Shown: positions 6,717-13,174, counted from the first letter of the stretch. The stretch is DNA of 13,718 nucleotides from an uncultured Actinoplanes sp. (GCA_934667465.1 CAKUMG010000062.1:1-13718); one strand, 5' to 3'. Program-made: numbers and translations. The notes: generated from the sequence alone by a model not told the origin.

Positions 6717-7286
6717 TCAGGCCGGGGCGTTCCAGACGTCGATCGCCGGCCTGCCGTGATCGAAGCCCAGTGTCGACAGCGTCGCCGTGTCGAGCCGCAG
6801 CAGCCCGCCCCCGCTGGGCGGCAGCCCGATCCACCGCGCCCCCGCGACCCGCAGGCTGTGCCCGTGCGCGATCAGCGCCACGTCACCCCCGTCGAGCAGC
6901 GAGCGCGCGTGCGCGAGCACCCGGTCCAGCCGCGCGCCGACCTGCTCCGGCGTCTCGCCGCCCGGCGCGCCGTGCACCCACAGCGACCAGTCCGGGCGCG
7001 TCTCGTGGATGGTCTTGCTGGTGATGCCCTCGTACTCGCCGTAGTTCCACTCGGCCAGGTCGTCGCTGGTCTCCGTGATGGCCAGGCCGGCCAGTTCGGC
7101 GGTGCGCTGGGCGCGCTTGCGCGGGCTGGAGATCACCGCCGCGAACGTGCGGCCGCGCAGCCGCTCCCCTGCCCGCCGGGCCTGCTCCTCGCCCGTCGCC
7201 GTCAGCTCCAGCTCGGTGAACGAGGTGTGCCGCCCGTTGGCGCTCCACTCCGTCTGCCCGTGCCGGATGAGCACGATCTCGCCCAT
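6717..7286 (-). CDS. histidine phosphatase family protein (phosphoglycerate mutase-like)
   Basis: 189 residues, the usual size of a small cytoplasmic histidine phosphatase. The catalytic RHG is in LIRHGQTEWS (6-15), with H9 as the phosphate acceptor. R56 in SSPRKRAQRT (53-62), E84 in WNYGEYEG (80-87) and H141 in IAHGHSLR (139-146) complete the phosphate pocket and general acid set, so it should be active. The substrate is not evident; relatives include GpmB-like phosphatases, cobalamin-pathway CobC and broad-range sugar phosphatases, and no neighbour decides between them. The ATG at 7286 has GAGGGG about 7 nt upstream. The promoter, if separate from the FMN reductase upstream, must lie in or beside the tandem-repeat array at 7340-7555. 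Confidence 0.88.
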   Translation of the reverse strand: MGEIVLIRHGQTEWSANGRHTSFTELELTATGEEQARRAGERLRGRTFAAVISSPRKRAQRTAELAGLAITETSDDLAEWNYGEYEGITSKTIHETRPDWSLWVHGAPGGETPEQVGARLDRVLAHARSLLDGGDVALIAHGHSLRVAGARWIGLPPSGGGLLRLDTATLSTLGFDHGRPAIDVWNAPA

Positions 7287-7339
7287 GATGGCCCCCTCTT
7301 CTCCCGAAAACTACCCCGCCGGAGGCCACGCCACCGGAA

Positions 7340-7555
7340 CACCACCGAATGCCCCGGAAAAGCCCGGGAACCCACGCTCCATGCCCCGCCGCGACCCGGA
7401 AACCACGCCTCGATGCCCCGTGAGGCCTGCGATCCACGCCTCGATGCCCCGAGAGGCCTGCGATCCACGCCTCGATGCCCGTGAGACCTGCGATCCACGC
7501 CTCGATGCCCGTGAGACCTGCGATCCACGCCTCCGAGCCCCGCGGGGCCCGAAGA
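7340..7555. repeat. tandem array of ~31-bp repeats (about 7 units, 4 near-identical)
   Basis: Four consecutive units start with CCACGCCTCGATGCCC: 7403-7433 (31 bp), 7434-7464 (31 bp), 7465-7494 (30 bp) and 7495-7524 (30 bp). The last two are identical to each other, and the first two differ by one or two bases. Flanking degenerate units are 7340-7371, 7372-7402 and 7525-7555, which keep parts such as CCACG and TGCCCC. In the first two core units GCCTC and GAGGC form a short inverted repeat around a 10-bp centre; the third and fourth lose one pair. Mixed 30/31-bp periods break every reading frame, so the array is not coding. There are no unique spacers, so it is not a CRISPR. It fills the gap between the FMN reductase stop and the phosphatase start, both minus strand. 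Confidence 0.85.
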
Positions 7556-7579
7556 CACCGCCCGGGCCCGGAGGAGCCG

Positions 7580-8194
7580 TCAGTCGGCGGCCAGCAGCTG
7601 CTCGAACGAGGTGGTCAGCGCGAACGGGTCGGCCACCCGGGCCGGCTCCCGCCGCTCCATCTCGCGGGCCAGCTCGGACGCCGCCCGCTCAACGCGCCCG
7701 CGCAGCTGGCCCTCGCCCTCGTCGCCGCCCCAGTCCTCGGACGCGGCGAACACGGCCGTGGGCATCGTCACCGCACGCAGGTAGGCGAACATCGGCCGCA
7801 TCGCGTGCTCCAGCGCCAGCGAGTGCCGCGCGGTCCCGCCGGTGGCGGCCAGCACGACGGGCTTGTCGACCAGGGCCTCCTTGTCGAGCACGTCGAAGAA
7901 CGACTTGAACAGCCCGCTGAACGAGGCGTTGAAGACCGGCGTGACGGCGATCAGCCCGTCGGCCGCCGCCACGTCGTCGAGGACGTCCTTGAGCGCCGCG
8001 GGCGGGAAGCCGGTGAGCATGTGGTTCATCAGATCGTGCGCCACGTCACGCAACTCGACGTTCTTGACATCGACTTGTACGCCGAGGGCGGCGGCCCGGT
8101 CGGCGACGGCGCCCGAGAGGCGATCCGCCAGCAGCCGGGTCGACGACGGCTGGCCGAGACCCGCCGACACGACGACGAGGGTGCGCTCCTGCAT
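7580..8194 (-). CDS. NAD(P)H-dependent FMN reductase, CE1759 family
   Basis: 204 residues from the ATG at 8194, which has a strong AGGAGG 7 nt upstream; a longer in-frame start at 8272 would add a proline/glycine-rich lead without support. The flavodoxin-like fold starts with TLVVVSAGLGQPSSTRLLAD (5-24), the FMN phosphate loop. AVTPVFNASFSGLFKSFFDV (83-102) follows, with LAATGGTARHSLALEHAM (115-132) and PTAVFAASEDWG (145-156) further on. The C-terminal DPFALTTSFEQLL (189-201) is also typical of the CE1759 group. From family knowledge, these reductases supply reduced FMN to a luciferase-like (LLM) monooxygenase usually encoded next to them. No LLM gene lies on either side here, so the partner must be elsewhere or lost. 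A 20-bp palindrome sits 54 bp upstream of the start. The downstream gene is the histidine phosphatase beyond the repeat array. Confidence 0.88.
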   Translation of the reverse strand: MQERTLVVVSAGLGQPSSTRLLADRLSGAVADRAAALGVQVDVKNVELRDVAHDLMNHMLTGFPPAALKDVLDDVAAADGLIAVTPVFNASFSGLFKSFFDVLDKEALVDKPVVLAATGGTARHSLALEHAMRPMFAYLRAVTMPTAVFAASEDWGGDEGEGQLRGRVERAASELAREMERREPARVADPFALTTSFEQLLAAD

Positions 8195-8247
8195 GGTGCT
8201 GCCTCCTGAGCTCTGCCCCGGGCCGGGTCCCGGACGTCCCGCACAAC

Positions 8248-8267
8248 ATGTTTGCTTGAACAAATAT
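8248..8267. promoter_or_regulatory. imperfect 20-bp palindrome, candidate operator of the FMN reductase
   Basis: ATGTTTG (8248-8254) and CAAATAT (8261-8267) are inverted repeats with one mismatch around CTTGAA. The site is conspicuously AT-rich in a GC-rich window and lies 54 bp upstream of the FMN reductase ATG (minus). Size and half-site form suit a MarR- or HxlR-type regulator, but no such gene is in view. It could also serve the plus-strand ORF starting at 8299. Confidence 0.5.
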
Positions 8268-8298
8268 TTCACGATCAGGCACCGGCGGGAAGTGCGGC

Positions 8299-8655
8299 AT
8301 GTGCCACACCCCTTTCCGTCCGCGGCCGCGCGGAAGAGCCCGGACCGGGCGCCCCGGCGCCCGTTGCGCTCAACTGCGGACCGATTCGGGTCAGCGCCAG
8401 CTGAGCCTCCAGCGGCGCGTCATCTCCGAACGGCAGGTACGCATCCGGCGGCTGTTCCTGCTCGACGAGGACGCCGACGAGGATGCCGTACCGCCGAGCC
8501 TGCTCGCCCCGCACCAGGCGATCGGCGTCGGGGTCCGCGTCCTGCAGCCGTCCAAGCTCCACTTCTTGTTGCGAACCGACATGCCCGCCGGCTCAGGGCC
8601 AGCGGACCTCCAGCGGCAGCCCGAGGAACGCCGCATAGGGCTCCAGGGCCGCTGA
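8299..8655 (+). pseudogene. orphan plus-strand coding remnant (possible gene fragment)
   Basis: A 118-codon frame. From about codon 35 to 96 (roughly 8401-8586) third positions are almost all G or C (about 94 percent by hand count), clearly better than the opposite-strand frame, which argues that this segment is or was coding on the plus strand. The segment includes VISERQVRIRRLFLLDED (41-58) and APHQAIGVGVRVLQPSKLHF (70-89). It reads like the beta-alpha-beta part of a domain seen in actinobacterial regulators (VRRLFLLD, then GVxVRVL), but I cannot name the family. Before codon 35 and after about codon 97 composition and character change, and the 3' end runs 63 bp into the convergent winged-helix gene. 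The simplest reading is a truncated gene remnant. A short intact gene starting at 8299 (GGGAAG 6 nt upstream) is the alternative. Confidence 0.35.
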
Positions 8656-9705
8656 CGCCAGCCGCCGGGCAGCCGGCTTCAGCGGCACCAGCGGCACGAC
8701 GTCGACGATCACCGCCTTCTTGCCCAGGGTGCGCGTCCACGTCGCCGCCACCCGGCCACGCTCGACCAGCGTGGCCCGGAAGACCCCGTTGCCGCCGGGC
8801 ACGACCGCGGCGAAGTGGGCCGGATCGAGCAACAGGTCACGGTCCTTGTAGCCGAGCATGTATTCGTCGAAGCCGGGCAGCGCGACCCACTCGGGCACCT
8901 CCGCACCGGGCTCGAGCAGGGCCGGGTCCACATGCATCTCCACGCCGTCCACCCGCACGGTGGTCAGGGCGTCGCCGGCCAGCGCGATGCCACGCCTGGC
9001 GTCGGTCAGCGTCAGCCCCGTCCAGCGCGCCAGGTCCTGCCGGGTCGCCGGGCCGTGACTGCGGAAGTAGCGCACCGCGATCAGCGCGAGCGCCTCGTCA
9101 CGCGACGGCCGGTGCGGATCGGGCACCCACTCGTCGAGCAGCACGAACGTCTGCTCCTTGCCCACATGCGGCGCGATGCAGGTGACGCCTCGCTGGCTCG
9201 CGAACCACAGCAGGTGATAGGCCAGCTGCCCGCTCGCGTCGACACCCGCCGCGGTCAGCGTCTCGACGCACTGCGCCCGGGTGAAACGCTTCCCGCCCCG
9301 CAGCGCCGCACCGAGGACCTCGACCGCCCGGTCGGCCTCCCCCTCGGGCAGCCCCAGCGTCTCGCGGCGCTTGGTGGCCCCGGCCAGGGCCCGCGAGCCC
9401 ATCACCTCGAGCATCCAGTGCGCGTCGCGGGGCGGCACGAGATGGACGGTGCCGCGCATCGGCCACGTGCGGATCGCCTCGCGCCGCTCCAGCGCAGCAC
9501 CGATGCCGGCCACGGTGGACCCGGGCAGCCGCGCGCCCAGCGACCACAACCCGCTCGCCATGTCCTGCGCCTGCATGGCTCCGAACCACTCGACCACGCC
9601 CGCCACGTCGCCGGCCCGCTTCTCCGGCGTCAGTAGCAGGCTGCGCATCCGCACGGCAAGGGCCTCCGCCCCGGTCAACTCCACGAACGCCCCGGTCAAC
9701 TCCAC
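8593..9705 (-). CDS. winged-helix protein, AlkZ/YcaQ-like DNA glycosylase family (HTH_42)
   Basis: About 370 residues built of winged-helix units, as in the AlkZ/YcaQ superfamily. Diagnostic stretches are WFGAMQAQDMASGLWSLGAR (40-59), WPMRGTVHLVPPRD (81-94), LPGFDEYMLGYKDR (277-290) and the closing LEPYAAFLGLPLEVRWP. QAQ at 45-47 sits where the catalytic QxQ (AlkZ) or QxD (E. coli YcaQ/AlkX) motif lies; those enzymes excise alkylated or cross-linked bases. Many actinobacterial members are uncharacterised, so activity here is inference. The start is uncertain: GTG at 9705 has TAGGGT 7 nt upstream (leaderless layout), and GTG at 9684, from a 21-bp duplication, gives the same protein minus seven residues. 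A longer ATG frame from 9774 is unlikely because it begins inside the pgi terminator. Confidence 0.82.
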   Translation of the reverse strand: MELTGAFVELTGAEALAVRMRSLLLTPEKRAGDVAGVVEWFGAMQAQDMASGLWSLGARLPGSTVAGIGAALERREAIRTWPMRGTVHLVPPRDAHWMLEVMGSRALAGATKRRETLGLPEGEADRAVEVLGAALRGGKRFTRAQCVETLTAAGVDASGQLAYHLLWFASQRGVTCIAPHVGKEQTFVLLDEWVPDPHRPSRDEALALIAVRYFRSHGPATRQDLARWTGLTLTDARRGIALAGDALTTVRVDGVEMHVDPALLEPGAEVPEWVALPGFDEYMLGYKDRDLLLDPAHFAAVVPGGNGVFRATLVERGRVAATWTRTLGKKAVIVDVVPLVPLKPAARRLASAALEPYAAFLGLPLEVRWP

Positions 9706-9708
9706 GGA
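9667..9708. repeat. 21-bp tandem duplication at the start of the winged-helix gene
   Basis: Units 9667-9687 and 9688-9708 differ at one base. On the minus strand each encodes (F)VELTGA, so the gene has two in-frame GTG starts 21 bp apart. The length is a multiple of three, so the reading frame is kept. Confidence 0.85.
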
Positions 9709-9712
9709 ACCG

Positions 9713-9718
9713 ACCCTA
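9713..9718 (-). promoter_or_regulatory. -10 box of a probable leaderless promoter for the winged-helix gene
   Basis: TAGGGT on the minus strand ends 7 nt before the GTG at 9705, and no purine-rich ribosome binding site is present. It lies just beyond the pgi terminator, so the gene would have its own transcript. A -35 hexamer is not obvious. Confidence 0.45.
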
Positions 9719-9734
9719 GACCCGGGGTACGACA

Positions 9735-9769
9735 GAAAACGGCCCTCCCCGCGGAAAGCGGGAAGGGCC
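9735..9769 (-). terminator. intrinsic terminator of pgi with T-tract
   Basis: Reading the minus strand, GGCCCTTCCCGC and GCGGGGAGGGCC pair over 12 bp (one G-U wobble) around a TTTCC loop, followed by GTTTTCTGT. In the plus direction the wobble becomes a C-A mismatch and there is no T-tract, so the element is directional. It begins 10 bp past the pgi stop. Confidence 0.88.
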
Positions 9770-9778
9770 ATCAAAGGA

Positions 9779-11410
9779 TCAGCGGCCGCGCTGCGCGCGG
9801 TACCGCGAGATCAGCGTCCCGGTCGACGAGTCCACCGGCGTCTCCGGCGTGGACGAGCCGGTCAGCAGCGGCGCCAGCTGGTTCGCCATCACCTTGCCGA
9901 GCTCCACGCCCCACTGGTCGAACGAGTTGATCTCCCAGATCACGCCCTGGGTGAACGTGATGTGCTCGTACAGCGCGATCAGCTGCCCCAGCACCGACGG
10001 GGTCAGCTTCTCCGCGAGGATCGTGGTGGTCGGGTGGTTGCCCGGCATCACCTTGTGCGGCACGATCGCCGCGGCCACACCCTCGGCCTCGATCTGCTCG
10101 GCGGTCCGGCCGAACGCCAGCGCCCCGGTCTGGGCGAAGAAGTTCGACATGAACAGGTCGTGCATCTCACCGGTGTCGTGGTTGGGCACGCTGAAACCGA
10201 TGTAGTCCGCCGGGATCAGCTTGGTGCCCTGGTGGATCAGCTGGTAGAACGCGTGCTGACCGTTGGTGCCGGGCTCGCCCCAGAACACCTCACCGGTCTG
10301 GTAGTCCACGGCCGCACCGTCCAGGCGCACCTGCTTGCCGTTGCTCTCCATCGTCAGCTGCTGCAGGTAGGCGGCGAACCGGTGCAGGTACTGCGAGTAG
10401 GGCAGCACCGCGTGCGACTGCGCGCCCAGGAACGTGTCGTACCAGACGTTGAGCAGGCCCAGCAGCGCCGGGACGTTGCGCTCCAGCGGCGTGTCGAGGA
10501 AGTGCCGGTCGACCGCGTGGTAGCCGGCCAGCAGCTCGCCGAACTGCTCCTTGCCGATCGCGATCATCACCGACAGGCCGACCGCCGACGGCAGCGAGTA
10601 ACGGCCACCGACCCAGTCCCAGAAGCCGAACATGTTCTCGGTGTCGATGCCGAAGTCCGCGACGCGCTGCGCGTTCGTGCTGACCGCGACGAAGTGCTTC
10701 GCGACCGCGGACTCGTCGCCACCCAGGCCCGCGAGCAGCCAGTTGCGCGCCTCGGTCGCGTTGGTCAGCGTCTCCTGCGTACCGAACGTCTTCGACACGA
10801 CGATGAACAGCGTGCTCGCCGGGTCGAGGTCGTGCGTCTTCGCGTACAGATCGGTCGGGTCGATGTTGGAGATGAAGCGGGCCTCGATGTCCGGGTTCGC
10901 GTACGCCTTCAGCGCCTCGTAGGCCATCACCGGGCCCAGGTCGGAGCCGCCGATGCCGATGTTGACGATCGTCTTGATGCGCTCGCCGGTGGCACCCTTC
11001 CACTCGCCCGAGCGGACCTTGTCGCTGAACGCGCCCATCCGGCCCAGCACCTCGTGCACGTCGGCCACGACGTCCTGACCGTCGACGACCAGCGACGCGT
11101 CGCGCGGCAGCCGCAGCGCGGTGTGCAGCACGGCCCGGTCCTCGGTGACGTTGATGTGCTCGCCGGCGAACATCGCCGCGGTGCGCTCGCGCAGCTTCGC
11201 CTTCTCGGCCAGCGCCACGAGCGCCGCGATCACCTCGTCGGTGACCAGGTTCTTGCTGTAGTCCACGTAGAGGGCCGCGACCTGAGCGGTGAGGCGCTCG
11301 CCGCGGCGCGGGTCGCTGTCGAACAGCTCCCGCAGGTGCACGCTCGAGAACTTCTCGGCATGCCCCTGCACGGCCTGCCACTCGGCGCTGGTGGAAACGT
11401 GTTCGCTCAT
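9779..11410 (-). CDS. pgi: glucose-6-phosphate isomerase
   Basis: 543 residues, the normal length for bacterial PGI of the long type. It interconverts glucose 6-phosphate and fructose 6-phosphate in the cytoplasm, for glycolysis, gluconeogenesis and feeding the pentose phosphate route. The sugar-phosphate loop [13 protein letters not shown] is at 148-160 and [14 protein letters not shown] at 205-218. The catalytic base E355 lies in TMESNGK, H386 in [13 protein letters not shown] (378-390) and K506 in [15 protein letters not shown] (492-506). All known active-site residues are present. The ATG has GGGAG about 11 nt upstream, a rather long spacing. It appears to be a single-gene transcription unit with its own terminator (9735-9769) and is divergent from the dehydrogenase. 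It is not beside other glycolytic or pentose phosphate genes here. Confidence 0.97.
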   Translation of the reverse strand: MSEHVSTSAEWQAVQGHAEKFSSVHLRELFDSDPRRGERLTAQVAALYVDYSKNLVTDEVIAALVALAEKAKLRERTAAMFAGEHINVTEDRAVLHTALRLPRDASLVVDGQDVVADVHEVLGRMGAFSDKVRSGEWKGATGERIKTIVNIGIGGSDLGPVMAYEALKAYANPDIEARFISNIDPTDLYAKTHDLDPASTLFIVVSKTFGTQETLTNATEARNWLLAGLGGDESAVAKHFVAVSTNAQRVADFGIDTENMFGFWDWVGGRYSLPSAVGLSVMIAIGKEQFGELLAGYHAVDRHFLDTPLERNVPALLGLLNVWYDTFLGAQSHAVLPYSQYLHRFAAYLQQLTMESNGKQVRLDGAAVDYQTGEVFWGEPGTNGQHAFYQLIHQGTKLIPADYIGFSVPNHDTGEMHDLFMSNFFAQTGALAFGRTAEQIEAEGVAAAIVPHKVMPGNHPTTTILAEKLTPSVLGQLIALYEHITFTQGVIWEINSFDQWGVELGKVMANQLAPLLTGSSTPETPVDSSTGTLISRYRAQRGR

Positions 11411-11432
11411 TTTTGGATTGACTCCCGCCTGA

Positions 11433-11446
11433 ACCGACCTATCGGT
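11433..11446. promoter_or_regulatory. short palindrome in the pgi/dehydrogenase divergent region
   Basis: ACCGA-ccta-TCGGT, 23 bp upstream of the pgi ATG and 107 bp upstream of the dehydrogenase GTG. The position suits an operator for pgi, but five-base arms in GC-rich DNA can arise by chance. No clear -10 box was found for either gene. Confidence 0.25.
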
Positions 11447-11552
11447 GTCATCGTGGCACGGATCGACGCCCGCCGCGTTGAATCATGGAGGGCGAGACCG
11501 GTCACAGACAGAGAACACGGCCCGCGGGGGCGAACGGATCAACGGAGGAAAC

Positions 11553-12551
11553 GTGAGGGCATTCGTGATCACCGGGCCCGGCGCCGGAGCCGTGCAGGAC
11601 GTCGAGGAACCGCAGGTCAGGACGGGTGAGGTCGTGGTCGACGTGGCCCGCGCGGGCGTCTGCGGCACCGACGCGGAGTTCTGGTCCGGGCACATGTCGT
11701 ACCTGCACGACGGCCAGGCCGAATATCCCGTGCGGATCGGCCACGAGTGGTGCGGCACGGTCACCGCCGTCGGGCCCGGCGTCGACCCGGCCTGGCGCGG
11801 GCGAAGAGTGACGGGCGACACCATGCTGGGCTGCGGTCACTGCGACAGGTGTACGGGCGGCCGGCAGCACCTGTGCGCCCAGCGCTACGAGATCGGCATC
11901 CGGAACGGCTGGCCCGGTGCCGTCGCGCAACGGTTACCCGTACCCGTGACGTCGCTCTTCGCTCTGCCCGACTCCGTGGATGACGCGCGGGGCGCCCTGG
12001 TGGAGCCGGGGGCAAACGCACTGCGAGCCGTACGCGCCGCGGCACCGCACCCCGGTCAGCGCGTGCTCGTCGCCGGTCCCGGCACGATCGGCCTGCTCGC
12101 AGCCATGATCGCCACCGCACAGGGCGCCGAGGTGCACCTGCTCGGCGAGAAGACCGACTTCGCCCGTACGCTCGGCTTCCCGCACGTCTGGACCGCCGCC
12201 GACCTGCCCGGCCTGCGCTGGGACGCGGTCATCGACGCCTCGAACGGCACGGACGTCCCGGCGCTCGCGACCGAGCTCGTCGAGCCCGGCGGCCGCATCG
12301 TCCTCATCGGCCTCGCCGCCCGGAAGAGCATGATCGACACCCGGGCGCTGGTGCTCAAGGACGTCACGGCGACCGGCGTCCTCAGCGGCTCCGGCGGGCT
12401 GGCCGGGACGATCGAGCTCTACGCCTCGGGCGCCGTCGACCCCCGGCCGCTGATCGCCGCGACCGTGCCGCTCGACCAGGCCGGCCGGGCGCTGACCCGC
12501 GACCCGGCCTGGGGCGCGGCCCCCAAGGTGCACATCGACCCGACCCTCTAG
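11553..12551 (+). CDS. zinc-dependent medium-chain alcohol dehydrogenase
   Basis: 332 residues of the medium-chain dehydrogenase/reductase superfamily. The GTG start at 11553 is fixed by GGAGG 4 nt upstream; an upstream extension would be non-homologous. The GroES-like catalytic domain has AGVCGTDAEF (34-43) with C37, and RIGHEWCGTV (61-70) with H64 and E65 as catalytic zinc ligands. LGCGHCDRCTGGRQHLC (92-108) carries the four-cysteine structural zinc lobe (C94, C97, C100, C108). VEPGANALRAV (150-160) leads into the NAD(P) Rossmann fold with VAGPGTIGLLAA (173-184). The pattern is that of sugar, polyol or threonine dehydrogenases (sorbitol/glucose dehydrogenase-like), but the substrate cannot be fixed. 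It is divergent from pgi and followed after 98 bp by the secreted protein, which is probably separately controlled. Confidence 0.88.
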   Translation: MRAFVITGPGAGAVQDVEEPQVRTGEVVVDVARAGVCGTDAEFWSGHMSYLHDGQAEYPVRIGHEWCGTVTAVGPGVDPAWRGRRVTGDTMLGCGHCDRCTGGRQHLCAQRYEIGIRNGWPGAVAQRLPVPVTSLFALPDSVDDARGALVEPGANALRAVRAAAPHPGQRVLVAGPGTIGLLAAMIATAQGAEVHLLGEKTDFARTLGFPHVWTAADLPGLRWDAVIDASNGTDVPALATELVEPGGRIVLIGLAARKSMIDTRALVLKDVTATGVLSGSGGLAGTIELYASGAVDPRPLIAATVPLDQAGRALTRDPAWGAAPKVHIDPTL

Positions 12552-12557
12552 GCGCTT

Positions 12558-12573
12558 ATACACATCGATGTAT
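12558..12573. promoter_or_regulatory. palindrome between the dehydrogenase and the secreted-protein gene
   Basis: ATACA-catcga-TGTAT, which also contains the perfect palindrome ACATCGATGT (12562-12571). It starts 7 bp after the dehydrogenase stop and lies about 77 bp upstream of the next ATG, a suitable place for an operator of the secreted-protein gene. It stands out as AT-rich. Confidence 0.4.
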
Positions 12574-12595
12574 GGGCCCGGTGTAGCGCCCTGTA

Positions 12596-12630
12596 GTTCC
12601 CTCTTCCTGTGCCCGGGTGGACCGGGGAAC
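12596..12630 (+). other. possible hairpin in the leader of the secreted-protein gene
   Basis: GTTCCC (12596-12601) can pair with GGGAAC (12625-12630), or alternatively CCCGG (12612-12616) with CCGGG (12622-12626) around GTGGA. The two foldings compete. It could end the dehydrogenase transcript or fold in the 5' leader of the next gene; the ribosome binding site itself (AGGA, about 12639-12642) is outside it. Confidence 0.25.
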
Positions 12631-12649
12631 CCAGGGAAAGGATCACGTC

Positions 12650-13078
12650 ATGCGTAGATTGCTGGCCACGGGGATGACGGCCGTGGCGATCAGCGGCGCC
12701 GCGCTCGCCGGCGTCATGCCGGCCTCCGCCGCCGCGCCGGCCGCACCCGAGCGGGGTGCCGCGACGGCCGCCGTCACATGCTTCGGCGGGGCGGTGAACT
12801 TCACCTTGACGCCGCCGGCCATCCAGGCGCCGTTCGGAGCGGGGTCCTTCTTCTCCGCCAGCAACAGGTGCGCCGACATCAACATCCGGACGAGCCGCAA
12901 CACCAACGCCAAGGTGTGCTTCCGGCTCGCGGACGGCGGGTCTCAGTGCAACACCCCCAAGTTCGTCCCCGCCGGGACGTGGACCGTCATCGCCACCAAT
13001 GTCCGGGACACGGCGAAGTTCCGTGTCGAGTTCAGCAACTTCGGTGGCGTCGCCTTCAGCGGGTCGGTCGCTGCGTGA
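12650..13078 (+). CDS. small secreted protein with four cysteines, function unknown
   Basis: 142 residues. The ATG at 12650 has AAAGGA 7 nt upstream and starts a clear Sec signal peptide: MRRLL, then a hydrophobic core (6-23) and an AXA-type site near ASA-AP (25-30). A GTG frame opening earlier (12617) would bury the signal and is rejected. The mature part (~114 residues) is rich in beta-prone Thr/Val/Phe/Gly and has cysteines at 44, 74, 90 and 100, enough for two disulfides, arranged as TCFGGAV, NRCADINI, AKVCFRLAD and SQCNTP. WTVIATNV (111-118) and FRVEFSNFGGVAF (124-136) look like closing strands. I recall similar uncharacterised secreted proteins in Streptomyces and relatives, but no named domain. 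It has no sortase motif, lipobox or membrane anchor, so it is probably released. A perfect 12-bp hairpin follows. Confidence 0.85.
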   Translation: MRRLLATGMTAVAISGAALAGVMPASAAAPAAPERGAATAAVTCFGGAVNFTLTPPAIQAPFGAGSFFSASNRCADINIRTSRNTNAKVCFRLADGGSQCNTPKFVPAGTWTVIATNVRDTAKFRVEFSNFGGVAFSGSVAA

Positions 13079-13095
13079 GGTGATGTCGAGGGGTG

Positions 13096-13125
13096 GAGAG
13101 CCACGGCCGACGCGCCGTGGCTCTC
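13096..13125. terminator. perfect 12-bp hairpin terminator
   Basis: GAGAGCCACGGC (13096-13107) and its exact reverse complement (13114-13125) flank a 6-nt loop, 17 bp past the secreted-protein stop. TGCGTTT follows on the plus strand. It also lies downstream of the convergent FAD dehydrogenase, so it may act in both directions. Confidence 0.85.
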
Positions 13126-13161
13126 TGCGTTTGCGGGCGCAGTTGTACGCGGGCTGCACTG

Positions 13162-13174
13162 TCCTAGGATCCTA
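13162..13174. other. overlapping short palindromes near the end of the FAD dehydrogenase gene
   Basis: TCCTAGGA (13162-13169) and TAGGATCCTA (13165-13174) are perfect and overlapping. They sit 7 bp past the dehydrogenase stop (minus). A promoter role is unlikely between convergent genes; it may be chance. Confidence 0.25.

Noticed and set aside
5775..7484. 569-codon plus-strand frame across the ROK gene, phosphatase and repeats
   Set aside because: Arginine/alanine-rich translation without domains, overlapping two well-identified genes in other frames.
7340..7555. CRISPR array
   Set aside because: Repeats are directly adjacent with no unique spacers, and no cas genes are present.
8275..8562. 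Minus-strand 95-codon frame between the FMN reductase and the winged-helix gene
   Set aside because: It has no ribosome binding site, its third positions are less GC-rich than the opposite frame, and it ends in a Pro/Ala/Gly-rich run. It is in frame with the winged-helix gene past its stop, but that gene's normal C-terminus is already complete.
9281..11629. 782-codon plus-strand frame opposite the winged-helix gene and pgi
   Set aside because: Antisense shadow of two conserved genes; the composition is artefactual for high-GC DNA.
13162..13174. Integration or attachment site
   Set aside because: Only short overlapping palindromes, with no tRNA, integrase or second copy in the window.
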